NCBI GenBank assembly: GCA_003427395.1
Contig: BFEA01000219.1
Span: 2,065,750-2,101,193 of the forward strand
From: Chara braunii
Lineage: Eukaryota; Streptophyta; Charophyceae; Charales; Characeae
DNA length: 35,444 nucleotides
Direction: 5' to 3'
Positions 19,685 to 30,177 of this stretch are shown in pieces (the stretch's first letter is position 1; every line of letters begins with the position of its first letter). The notes below the pieces were generated by a model. The model worked only from the letters and a program-made list of their open reading frames with translations. It was not told the origin of the DNA and did not search any database. The position numbers were made by a program, and so were the translations under genes.

Positions 19685-21008
19685 TGTCGACACGAATACC
19701 CATACAAGGGTATCCGCCCTGGTTTTTGCAAGTGACAGAACAAAAAGTTTGACCTGGAATTGTTGAGAAGGCCGCGCGACTTGCGGCAATGTGGCGACTA
19801 TAGGTTGGCTATGAGGTCTAGGAATAGAGAGTGTGTGGGCGCGTGGATTTTTTAGGCGCGCGTAAATCCGTTTCTACCGTTGATTATAAAGTTGGCTGGA
19901 CATCGGTCGTTTTGTCTAATAATATTAGTAATATTTATTTATATTTGATTGAGTAAGAATTAGGGATATTTTCGATTGATTGGTACGTTTGACCGAGGCA
20001 AGCGTACGTACGGAGAACGACTTCGACGGCGGCGGCAAAGGCGATAGTGTGACTGTGGTAGGGTCTTGGCACGCGGAGTGGTGTGAGTGGCGGCCGTGGT
20101 ACAGCTTGGTAAGTCAGCGTAGACACCGAGCGGCCACGCGCACGGTTGTAGGCTGAGATAAGGCTCAAGCCAATTTCCCTGGCCCTGAGCGCAGCGCCAT
20201 ACCACCTTATATGGCACTCCGCGGATATTAGCCTTACGCTTGGGCTTAGCCCTATAGGTTACAGTGTCGGGTTGCGACTACGAAGGTTCAGGGATCGAGG
20301 ACGAGTAATGACACCGGAGGAATATCAGAGCGGCGCGAGGGGGGCCGAGGGGCTGAGGGCCTTGCGAGACTATTCCCCTTTATTTTACTGTCGGCGGCGT
20401 TGGAATGGTGCTAATGTTTTCCCATTCCCCGTTCGTCACATTTTGACGCTTGGAATTTTCCTAAGTATTTTACTATTTAACGACATGTTATTGTGATCCT
20501 TATGCCCCGACGCTCCTTGCTTCGAGGACCTTGAGCGCGCCCCTTTTGATTGTGCTCGGGAGGAGTGGCCCAAGGCACTAGGGTGAGGGGGGTTCCGTAG
20601 GGCTCCTCGTTAAATTCCCCGCTAGTTTTATTACTTCTACCTCCCTTGTCTTCTGTTTATTTTTGTTTTACTCGCGTTCCGATTTTGGGACGCGGGAATC
20701 GGAACGCGATACCGGGCCTGGGGCGGGGTCACGTGGAGTGTGTTGTAATCACGGGACTGCTAGAAGTGCAATTTCAAACTGTTTTCGTAGCAGCGCCGAG
20801 GTTACCCCTTCTCAGTACTATGGGGAACCCCGTTGCAGCCACACCCGGACCAAAGCCTCCAAACGAGGGTAAGTGCGGGAGCGGGCACCCACTAGCTGGG
20901 GGTGACATGTGTTAAAGTCCGCGGGTGAACCCGGATGCGAACCGAGTTAGGGGTGTGTGAAGGGTGATGAAAGAGGGTAAACAGGTCGAGTGGCCTTTGA
21001 GGGTGTGG
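19685..21008 (+). repeat. 5' terminal repeat (LTR) of the large element, visible homologous part
   Basis: Direct repeat of 34107-35444. The homology reaches the last base of the window, so the true LTR may extend past 21008. A small hairpin (ATACCC...GGGTAT) lies at the start. TTATAAAG at about 19885 is a possible TATA box, conserved in the other copy. An ATG at about 20820 followed by 16 codons and a GGTAAGT donor-like site is also conserved. This copy alone has an 11-bp perfect hairpin at 20673-20683/20698-20708. Confidence 0.88.
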
Positions 21009-24000
21009 CAAGGGAGTAATCGCATGGTCGCTGCGTAAGGGTGTTACCCCGAGGACTTGGGATGAACCCGGACACGGGCAGCGCCGGGTGCGTGTAAACA
21101 AGGAGGGGCGGAGGGTGACTCCGATCATCCCATGGCTAGATTCGCCCTGCGGCGGCCCACGGCGGTAACAAAGGGGCGTCGGCCTGTGCAAAGTCCCTCG
21201 AAACATCCGTTGAAAATTGGAATGATTTGAAGAAGACTAGCTCGGCCCCGGCGCCAGCAAGCTATGCATAAGTCAAAGGGAAGGATCCGAGCGCCGGCTG
21301 CGGATTGTGGTCGCTCTTTTCCTTGGCTGTGCGGCCCGGGCGGGTAGACGAGAGCGGGTCGGGCTGCGTTAGAGACTAGCAAAATGGGCTGAGTGGTGAC
21401 GTCAACCCGCCACGGTCTGTGCAGGCGAAGGGAAAAGGGTCGAACTTAGACGGGAAAGTGGGTCACGTGCGTGCTATGATGGTAGAAGACTAGGGCACAA
21501 TGAAGGGAGGATGGTGTTTGGGTTGCTCCACAGTTCTTGGCGGGGGAAGAGGTGAAACCGGGGTTCTTGGGTAAGGCGAGTGTGGGGGTGAAGACAGAAT
21601 GACGGGTGGTGGAGTGTAGCGGGAGGTAGGAAGGGAAATTAGTGTGTCGGGGATATGGCGGAGTGAAGGAGGAGGCATCGGAGGGAGAAAATCCTACCTG
21701 CCCGCCNTCGTGAGCCATAGGGCGGGACGAACCCGNCCAGGAGCTCGGTCGCGTGCACTCAGAAGATNAGGGAGCGAGGGGGCCGGGCACGAAGAGCGGT
21801 AGGNGAAGGAAGGTAGCNGAGTAANTGGGAAAGGTGGGTGACATAGCGGTGCATGGACCCGGACGGGGGTGGGCGCCAGGTGCNTGAAGGGAAAGACCAN
21901 GATGGCATAGAAGGAGAGGAGGGAGACTTAGGCGNTGTGGGTANGCNGGCGCANAGAGCCAGGGAGAGCGGACAGCGCAGCGAGGCAACGGTGAGGACGA
22001 TACCGGGCAGNGTTACGTTGCAGCGGGTGACGAGCGAGGTGAGGCAGCACGGAGACGCGATAGGCCGAGGACAAAAGGGGAAAGGGTGAACGAACCCGGA
22101 CGACAAACCGTGCCGGGTACATTCGGGGAGGAGATGGTGAGACAGGTTGGAAGGGGCAGAGGAGAGGTAGTGCACCCAGGCGCAATTTTGCACCAGATTC
22201 ACGCGCAAAGTGGATGTACGTGGCGGGGCGAAGAGCCCGTATCTTGTTCGTTCCTTGTTGGATCCAGGCCGGGAAAAGTGTTGTACTGGGGTTTCCAATG
22301 ATTGCGAGCATGATGGCATTGTTAGTCTTAGACGGGAGTTAGTAGGATTAGATATTAGTAGAAACGGCAGTGCGCGGTGGCTATGGTGGAAGTGAGGGAG
22401 GTGGAAGAAGNGAAGATGCAGTTTTCACCCGATCCTTGACGGAATCGGGTGGGGTAAAGGCCGATAATGAGGTTTGGGGAGGCTGCGAGTCCAACGGCAG
22501 ACCCGAAATCCACGATAGAAAGGCGGTTTTTGTGCTATGGGGGATATGGGCTGCCCTGAGGAGTGGGAGCTGATATAGCGACGAATGAGGTTTAAGGTGG
22601 CTCGGTCGTTTCCTGACCGTTCGTTGCGAAGTAGGAGGCAAAACCGGGGTTTTGGCACCCCGCGAGTTGAAGGGCAATGGCGGATTTGGAGCCCGGGCAA
22701 AGGGCTTGGCATCGTGGTGTGTAGGGGCTGCGGGCTGGAAGGGGGGGGTTGAGGCGGGGATGTACCCGCCTGTATCCTGGCATAGCATTTTGTTGATGTT
22801 GCCCATCCTATCGGCGGACGGAGCCTCCCTCCATCTCCCTCAACAGGGCTGATGGCGGGCACTTAGATCGAGGTGCAGAAAAACAGGGAGAGAGTGCCTA
22901 CTTACCTCGAGAACTGGCGATGCGGGACGGACCGAAAGTCGAGCTACGATGCCAAGCCGCGGTGTACCTAGCCAAGTTTCTGCGGAAGATCCTTACGATC
23001 TTTGTTCCCTCATTCGATGGGATAAGGTGGTCGTGAGCTAGAGGCTTGTTGAGCAGTAGGATTGGCGTTGCGAAGCCCAACACGAGGAAACAGTGTATCT
23101 TCCCGTGACCTATTGGAAGACTCACACCGAATTTNGCTCACCCTATTGAACGGAAAGGCCGAGCTATGGTGTGAAAGTCTGTGGTCATCACCACTATTTG
23201 CTGCCGAGTGGAGTCACGGCAAGGCCGGCTTGTGAAAGTAAGGCTGCATTAGACCAGACGCAAGGGTAGCTGACTCCCGAAGGGCACTCAGTCTGTCACA
23301 CGGTAGTCGGATCACGTTGTTACTTCATTGCAGGGAGGGAGAGATAATTACCTGGTCACTGACTTGAGGTTACGGGTTTCAAGTCCTAACTGTTGGCAGA
23401 TGCAGCAAGTTGGGTGAGGGCTGCACAGTCGGCGCCGGCGCGCACCTCGACCGCAGCAGGGCCGGCTGGTGCTGTTTCACTGCCAAAGGGGGGGGTGATT
23501 CATTTGCGTTTACACACTTAGTTCAAAATCAGCCTCCGGCAGACCTGTGCGCCAAACTTGCGGAGGGGAATGAGACTGAAGGACGGACGGACGAGGCAGT
23601 GACTGCGCAGTGTTATAGACTTGAGATCGTGCATGTGCGGGGCGCCTGCCAGAGTTAAAAATAGCAAGGGATAGTGGTGGGGCTGAGAAACTCATCTGTG
23701 GGTTGGGGGTGACCTGAAGCTACGGTAGACTGTGAGGAAGGTGTTACTGGTTGCTGGCCCTGCGGTGGCGAGGCTGATGCGGACTTACTACGCGCATGGA
23801 ACTGTTGCTATTGCTGTGCGTCGCAGTAGAACTGTTGTTGTCGATTGTGTACGCCATAGCTATTTTTTGCTGCGCAGTAGGGCGGACTGCTGCTGTGCCT
23901 GTTGCTGGCGCTGCGTTTGCTGCTAGCTGTTGTTGACCGAGCGAGCTGCGGATGAGCCTGTTGATTGGGCACGATCAGCTGCTGCTACCGACTGGTTGTG

Positions 24001-24772
24001 CAAAGACTACTATTGCAGGCTGCTAATGGTTGTGCCCTGAGCGTTGCCGCGTACTGCACGTAAAACGGTTACTGTTGTTTGTTGCTGACTGTCACATGCT
24101 GCGGCACGCTGTCGCCGGCTATAGCCAACCGCTACCGGCGGCTATGCAGTGCGACTGGATTTGAGAAGAGGGAGGTTAGTGCTGCGAACTAGAGGCTCGT
24201 CAGAAAGGCTTGGCGTCAGCATTTGACTCGGAATTGACCCAGCTAATTGTTGTTTGGCCATCATTGCGGGGCCCTCAGGCGGTTGAAGGTATCAAGGCCC
24301 TCTCCTGCGAGTCTGAGAGCGCCCCTCTTGGTTCTAAGAGTCTAAATTTTTTCTCTTTCTTCCCTCCTTACTCCAAGTCTAGTCTGTTGGTTTTGAGAGG
24401 AAGGCGGCAGGCGGGATTGCAACCCGTAATCCACGTCAAGACTCTGTGGGGAGTCAGCCCACTGATTGCGGGAGCTCTGCCGGAACTAAGGAGGAGTTCT
24501 GGAGGCAGGGAACTAAGAGGTAATGATAGTTTCTCCCTCTGTATACCCTAGTATAACCCCTGCCTGTATACCTTGCTATGTTTGACTGAGTATACTGCAT
24601 ATACCCCTACTTTGACCCTAGTTTGGCTGACAGGATGAAGTCAGACTAAGTAAAGGGATGTGTGAGTAATCTCAGTTTCAGTTTTGTTGATTGCCTGAAA
24701 GCAGATTGTGAATAAGGAGGGGTTGCATCTGGGGAAGGGTAGGTGAAAGGTGGTTTTGCTTGAGCTTGGCAG
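21009..24772. other. Long leader or LTR interior without recognisable genes
   Basis: I see no gene. ORFs of up to 180 codons on the minus strand (for example 21446-21988) are rich in Pro, Ser and Arg and reflect the G-rich plus strand. About 23800-24130 is enriched in TGCTG, TTGTTG and CTGCTG, a decayed trinucleotide-like tract. Single Ns are frequent at 21707-22411. Near 24540-24620 short GTATACC-type motifs recur. Part of this stretch may still be LTR. Confidence 0.45.
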
Positions 24773-25594
24773 GGTCCTAAGACCAGTTCCATAAGATTGG
24801 ACGGCCTGACCGCTGTGTTTATTTTTGAATTGCATGGAGAGTCAGACCAGTTCCATAAGATTGGACGGTCTGATTGCTCTGAATTGTCAGGGTTTGACTG
24901 TGGCTGACTTTTCAGGGGCCAAACCTGTACCATAAGATTGAAGGGTTTGGTCCCCATGTTTGGTTGGGGTTTTGTTCTGTTTCTTTTGTTTTTGGTCGAG
25001 GAGGTCTGAGCAAGTCCATAAGATTGGGCGGCTCAGCCCCTTCCTGTTTCATTCTTAGGGACTAATTCTCGCTGAGGGCAGGGAATGTCCATAAGATTGG
25101 ACGGCCTTGGAATCATGCCGCACACAGTGGATTAGAGAGAAACGAACCTGGCAGAGGACCGGATATGTTCCATAAGATTGGATGGTCAGGCCCAAGGCCT
25201 CGCACATATTGGAACCCAAAAGGTTAAAACTTGGCTATATTTTATACTATCCTATTTATGAACAGGCTAGTCAGGCATGGGTTCCATAAGATTGGACGGT
25301 CTGGCTATGGTTTATCATAAAATGAAGAGAGTGTAACTAAGAGTATAATTGAAGGTAACCCTGGGCAGGCTGGACCTTGTTCTAAAATGAACAGCTCAAT
25401 CTTATGCCCAACTTTTGAACACCAAACTCAGAGAGGTATATATAATTTGGATATTAAACAGTTCGGGCGGTTGAGCCTTGTTCTAAGATGAACGGCTTAG
25501 TCATATGCCCAAAAGGAAGAGAGAAGTAGTTGTCCAACCTGTTCGTGTATACTCAATGGCTGAGTCAAACAGGTTCCACAAGATTGGACGGCTC
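24773..25594 (+). repeat. Array of about ten dispersed hairpins with conserved UAAGAU loop
   Basis: A core CCATAAGATTGG occurs at 24789, 24853, 24930 (last base changed), 25016, 25089, 25170, 25284 and 25576 (CCACAAGATTGG). Two further units centre on TAAAAT at 25383 and TAAGAT at 25484. The core folds as CCA-UAAGAU-UGG. In the last two units the closing pair is GUUC/GAAC with the same loop. Outside this, most units have a second stem whose sequence differs but pairs: AGTCAGACC/GGTCTGATT (24840/24867), GGGGCCAAACC/GGTTTGGTCCCC (24915/24944), CTGAGC/GCTCAG (25006/25031), TAGTCAGGC/GTCTGGCTA (25268/25299), GGTTGAGCC/GGCTTAGTC (25469/25494). Spacing is irregular, about 65-115 bp. The unit at 25089 has no clear outer stem. 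A structured RNA role is inferred. Confidence 0.75.
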
Positions 25595-25880
25595 GACTTT
25601 ATGCCTTATATAAGTTGGGTATAAATGGGTAACTTACAGAGAAGACACGAACTATTAGTTGCAAGGTTTGACTTGGGATGGCGATAGTACTTACCTTTGT
25701 GGTTTGGCATTGCGTGTGGTTGAGTGAGGCTACTACCTGGTTTGAGTTTCAGGTTGACAGGTAGTTGCTTTAGAGGCTCNCCTCGTGCTAGAGCGATAGG
25801 AGTTAGTTTCAATTTCTGTATTTTCTGAGCTAAGTTTATTTTACTTAAATCGATTTTTGCATTCTTTTGTTATAATAGGC

Positions 25881-26200
25881 CTTGTATAAATTTTGGTAAG
25901 CTACTTTCTCTACGGGAAGCGCTGCCAAAATTTCTGCAAATTCAAGGAGTTGATCAAATTTTGACTTATCAAAGTTCAACTTGTCTAAAGTTTATATATG
26001 ACTTAGTAAAAATCTGGAAAGTCTCCATTTCTAAAGGGAATGTTGCCTAAATTTTTGCTAATTCAGTTAGTTAGACAAAAAAATGAACTTTGGAAAGTCA
26101 AAGACTATTTCGGTTTTCATGTTTGGGCTCATATAAATTCTGAAAAAAACACTTTTTCTACGGGAAGCGCTCCCGAAATTTTCTTGATTTAGAAGAGTNA
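25881..26200. repeat. Three diverged repeats of about 120 bp
   Basis: Units centred on 25907, 26028 and 26152 share the order TATAAATT/TCTG...TTTCTACGGGAAGCGCT.CC.AAATTT...ATTCAAGGAG. The middle one is the most diverged. In the third, CGGGA-AGCGC-TCCCG forms a small hairpin. No coding capacity is seen. Confidence 0.55.
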
Positions 26201-29200
26201 NATTATATTTTGACAGGTGGCGATTTTGGCGATCCACCCTGTATAGNCGAGATTGTGTCAGGGTCTACCTTTGCTTTGGGCGCTGGCTTAGAGGTAGATA
26301 TAGGNTTGGCTAATTAGGATGCTTCAGTGGGATCGTGATATGGGGATTATTCTCCATGAGCTTTTGGATCTAGCTTGGGCATTGACCTGTCTTATGGTAC
26401 AGACTTTCGTTGGACTTCGATTCAGTACCTGGTTTAGCGTCAGCTTGATCCTATAAGGATCACCTTCTGTTATCACTGATAAAAGGTCGGTTGCCGATTC
26501 ATCGGTTTACGATTCAACTCCAATTCACTCCTGTTACTCAAGCTAAAGGCTTTAGCCTTGAGATTTGAATTGCTTTGTTGTGTTTTTACCCGGACTTTAT
26601 TGAATGGTCATCCAACAAAAGTACTGAGTATTTTATTTAAGAGTTGCACGAGTGAGGCTTGTATGGCTAAAGCGAGGGGTAAGAGTGCAAGGAATGGTTG
26701 AAGTTGACCTCGTGTAGTGCGTGGACTTCTGGTTGAACCTTTGATGTGATTGCAGATATGGTTGTGGTTCGGCTTCGGGATGTGACTGCCTGCGATTACA
26801 TACATATACGGCTAAGAGGAGCAACACTGTGACTGTGAGAAGTGATCGTCCTATATAATTAACCCTTATATACTTNTAAGCGNCCTGAGTATTTGAGAGA
26901 CCTAATGTAATTGAGCATAAGGGTTAACCAGATTGTGTCTTGAAAGAAAAGNGGGATTCCCTTCTTACCTTTGCTTTTTAGTATTTTTATAGTTGGACGT
27001 TGTAGTCCGTGGCAACCGTCAAAGTCAAACCCCTTGACTTTTCCTCAGGCCCGAAGTAGGACTTACCCCCAGGGTCGCAAGAAACGACTGTCACCACAAG
27101 CGCGGACCTGTGTACCACCCACTGTGCACAGAGTGCAGAAGAGGGTGTGTGGTCTGCAACCGCGCATAGCGGTTGTCCAGCGTCGAGAGATTAACCCTCC
27201 AGGCGCGTGTCAGCCGACACTTGAGTGCCAAATGCGACCCTCGAGATTAACGAGGACCGCGTGAGTATGGGTACAACATAGTACGNCATCATTGCGATTG
27301 CCTGCGTGCGTTTGCATTGCGAGTCGATATGAGCTAGCCCTGCGTCCGCGCGGTTTTATACTAAGTCTCGCGCACGACGCCTATTTAATTTCCGCATCGG
27401 AGAGTTATGGGATGGTCACCGAGGGGCTAGGAGCGTTGTCGCGTTGTTTGTGTTGTGTCGTGTTGTATGTGCGTGTGTGTGTGTTNTATTTTTGTGTTTG
27501 TAAAGTGGTGTGCGCGTGGTGTGTGGGATGCGTCCTAGTCGACCGNCGACGAATCGCGCTTGGGACCTCAGCCCCCCAAGATGTCGGTTCACGTNCGGGT
27601 CCAATNGGCGTATTACNGTGCGTACCCCCTATGCTACAGCGAACGAGAAACACCATNGGCTGGTCCACCTCTACGATTGCAACCGAGTAGCTTTCGTATT
27701 GTGGACTGGTAGTTCGGCGGGGATACGCCCACCGAAGGGAGGNGACAGCTCCCGTAAGGTGGAGGTAAGTTGTGCCTCGCGTAGGCCCTATCCTGTCTTA
27801 GGGGCTCGCGAGAGGTATGGCTGGCGCACTCGGCCGGAGCGGCCTAAGGAAGCTCCATTTGTGTGTTCGCGACGAGGTTGGTCCAACTCCTGCGTGACGA
27901 GGCCGATAGGGTCCCGCGCTGCCGCGTGCGGTGCCGGACCGATGCGCCCGACAGGTGGCGCCGTTGCCGGGGATAACGGCTGCCTACCGTTGTCCCTGGT
28001 GGAACGACATCCGGGTACGGGAGTGTGAGAACTAGGCAAAACGGGAGATCTTTGTTGAGCCCTTATGGGTGATCGATTGAAGGCGTTGGATAGAAAGTGA
28101 GTGAGGGATTGATTGTGCGAGTGAGTTCTGGTTCGGAGCAATAAGGGTGGCGCGATAGGGATAAGCTTTGACGATGTGTCCACGTACGTTGACTATGCCC
28201 GTACGTACTTTGACTATGCGCTTGCATACTTTGACCAGTAGGACGAAAGTTGGGGTTGATACCCCTTCTGATCCCAATAGTGGATGGGTTTGGGCGATGA
28301 TTGGTATGTTTGATACTACTAAGGTAGGATGAGGTGGTATCGACAAAGTTAAGGGTGGTAGGTTATGGCAGTTAGCCTCATGAGGTACCCGTTATGGCTA
28401 GGGGGAGTTATTCAAGGGGTCAAGAGTACAATAGGGTACTTTGGCTTTAGGGTAAGGCATAGAATGAGTAAAGGAAGCCTACTATGTTAGAAGTCGTCTA
28501 GGGACTTCGAGGAGAGTTAGGCTAAGGATATTGAGGGTCAGTATGAGTATGAATTGGGGTCCTGGATGTGGGTTCTAAGCAGTTGCTCGAGTTGTATAGC
28601 CATAGAAATCTGAGGCTTGCTCCATATGGTATGTTTAAAATTAGGCGTATAAGGGAGTAAGGAGATGCAGTGAGAATCGTGGTAAGGCCCCAATAGAGAG
28701 GACTATGGGAAGTAGTAGACTTGCATAGCGCCTGTTAAAGGAGGGTATCTGACCCTAAAGGCAGTGAGAGTAACAGTGAGGGAGCTAACACTTGAACTAT
28801 TCTACTTACCCTTAATGGGTCAGTGACTTGTACTTGATGCTAGACCCTTGCATGAACCGTTCCAGGTTTGGACCATCCACTTAGAAAGCTAAGGACTTGG
28901 GACCGTTTGTTGTGAGAATGTTCTTTTGAGTTGTGTATTGGACTCGTCTATGTACGTCAGGCTTTGTAAGCCTAGTTTATGTCTGATTATGGGAAAGTTA
29001 TGTATTTAAGTACATGCCCCTCTCAGGGACATTTTGTATGGGCTATTTTATTAGGGTTATATTGGGATTTTATCAGTCTGTAGGAATCATATGAAGGTTT
29101 CCAGTCTGGCATTTGGCCCGTGGTTGGTCATTAAGTCTGTGCGGTTGGGTCGCTCTTCCCAGAGGAGCAGGGATTGTATGTTTAATAACGGAAGGCACGT

Positions 29201-29218
29201 GCTGGACGTTTGTCTGTG
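26201..29218. other. Non-coding interior of the large element
   Basis: No gene is supported. Isolated Ns break 26199-27743. ORFs around 27292-28028 and on the opposite strand have no recognisable domain and overlap each other. A short triple repeat of a unit with CGTACxTTGACTATGC lies at 28181-28235. The last 900 bases are T/G-rich with no ORF above background. Confidence 0.4.
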
Positions 29219-29935
29219 ATGGGCAGAACCCAGACAAAGCGAAGGCAGCTCAGGATGTCTTATGCATGGGAAGATCCGCGTATGCTCGGACCAATCAAGA
29301 AAGAGGGAGGGCTCGAGGCATCTTTACCCAGGCGGGTCAGAGCGGGGGAGTACCTCTCTTTATGGTGGGGCATGTTAATGAACACGAACATCTTTGTCCG
29401 GATCGAGTCTGGGTTTGATGATGGACGGGAATGTGCGATTGTAAGGGTGACGCTGTACGCCTCGCCCTCCTTTTGGATCGAGCATGGCATAGAGTTGGCA
29501 CTCGGGCATGGGAGCCTGCTTGCTAAGCCTTTGAGGGTAGGCTTAGCCGAGGCAGCGGCAGCAAAGTGGGCAAGGGAAGTGTCCCGTGACAGAGAAGAGC
29601 GAGTACTAACCCGCGTAGGGGTTAAGTGCGCTGGAGAGTTCGCGCTTCCATCGGCTCCACTGCGAGTCGCCCTGCCTAACTTCCTCATAGAGAAGAGCTT
29701 TGGTGGGCAGGCGAGGGTAGAGGCGGCGGCTGAAGCTGCTCTGAGGGCGCGAAACTGGGAATATGGGCGTTACACATGTGAACTGGTATATGGTTTGTAC
29801 TTAGACCCGAAATTCTCGCCTCCTAGTCAGTGGCTCAGGAACACGGCCAATGCAATTGACGTATACACCTCGTCTCATGACCCTAATGAGGGAAATGTAG
29901 ACTGGGAGGAGATTCGGGCAGCAGTAGGCCGATAG
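29219..29935 (+). CDS. Unknown 238-residue protein of the large element
   Basis: This is the only long uninterrupted ORF between the terminal repeats with balanced, protein-like composition. ATG at 29219 is the first in frame after a TTG at 29210. The stop is TAG at 29933. I do not recognise a family. Visible features are a basic N-terminus (TQTKRRQLR), a hydrophobic LSLWWGMLMNTNIFVRI, a strand-like AIVRVTLYAS, a Gly-containing turn followed by an Ala-rich helix (GHGSLLAKPLRVGLAEAAAAKWAREV), a second Ala-rich helix (ARVEAAAEAALRARNWEYG), and an acidic end (DPNEGNVDWEEIRAAVG). The Gly-turn-plus-Ala-helix pattern recalls the end of double-stranded-RNA-binding domains, only weakly. It lies about 240 bases upstream of the gag-like ORF, separated by stops. 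No signal peptide or certain membrane segment is seen. Confidence 0.5.
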   Translation: MGRTQTKRRQLRMSYAWEDPRMLGPIKKEGGLEASLPRRVRAGEYLSLWWGMLMNTNIFVRIESGFDDGRECAIVRVTLYASPSFWIEHGIELALGHGSLLAKPLRVGLAEAAAAKWAREVSRDREERVLTRVGVKCAGEFALPSAPLRVALPNFLIEKSFGGQARVEAAAEAALRARNWEYGRYTCELVYGLYLDPKFSPPSQWLRNTANAIDVYTSSHDPNEGNVDWEEIRAAVGR

Positions 29936-30177
29936 GGAATGTCGTCTTTGCCTACTAAATGTGATTCTTTTGACTCGGCTGGGGTCGCCTCTCTACCCAT
30001 TACAGTAGTTATAAAGGTAAGCGTCAGGGTAACTGGGGGTTGAGGCCTGATTGCGTGAGTAAAATGGTAGATAGCGTGATTTAAGTGTTAGCAGTTTGCC
30101 CTTGTCTGCCTGAGCTTACTTAAATCTCTGTTTGATGATGTATTGCCCGCTTTGCGTATCAGACGACCATCAACATC

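Noticed and set aside
21446-21988. 180-codon minus-strand ORF
   Set aside because: Composition is Pro/Ser/Arg-rich as expected opposite a G-rich strand, it contains many Ns, and no domain is seen.
22425-23125. Possible spliced minus-strand gene using GTAAGT at about 22905
   Set aside because: GTAAGT on the minus strand is about as frequent as chance over this length, the adjoining ORFs match nothing recognisable, and there is no conserved acceptor.
24773-25594. CRISPR-like array
   Set aside because: The repeated core is only about 12 bases, spacing is irregular, the flanks covary with the repeat, two units have a different closing stem, and the context is a eukaryotic retroelement.
27510-28028. 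172-codon plus-strand ORF
   Set aside because: It is interrupted by Ns, overlaps a long antisense ORF, and has no recognisable motif or protein-like pattern.
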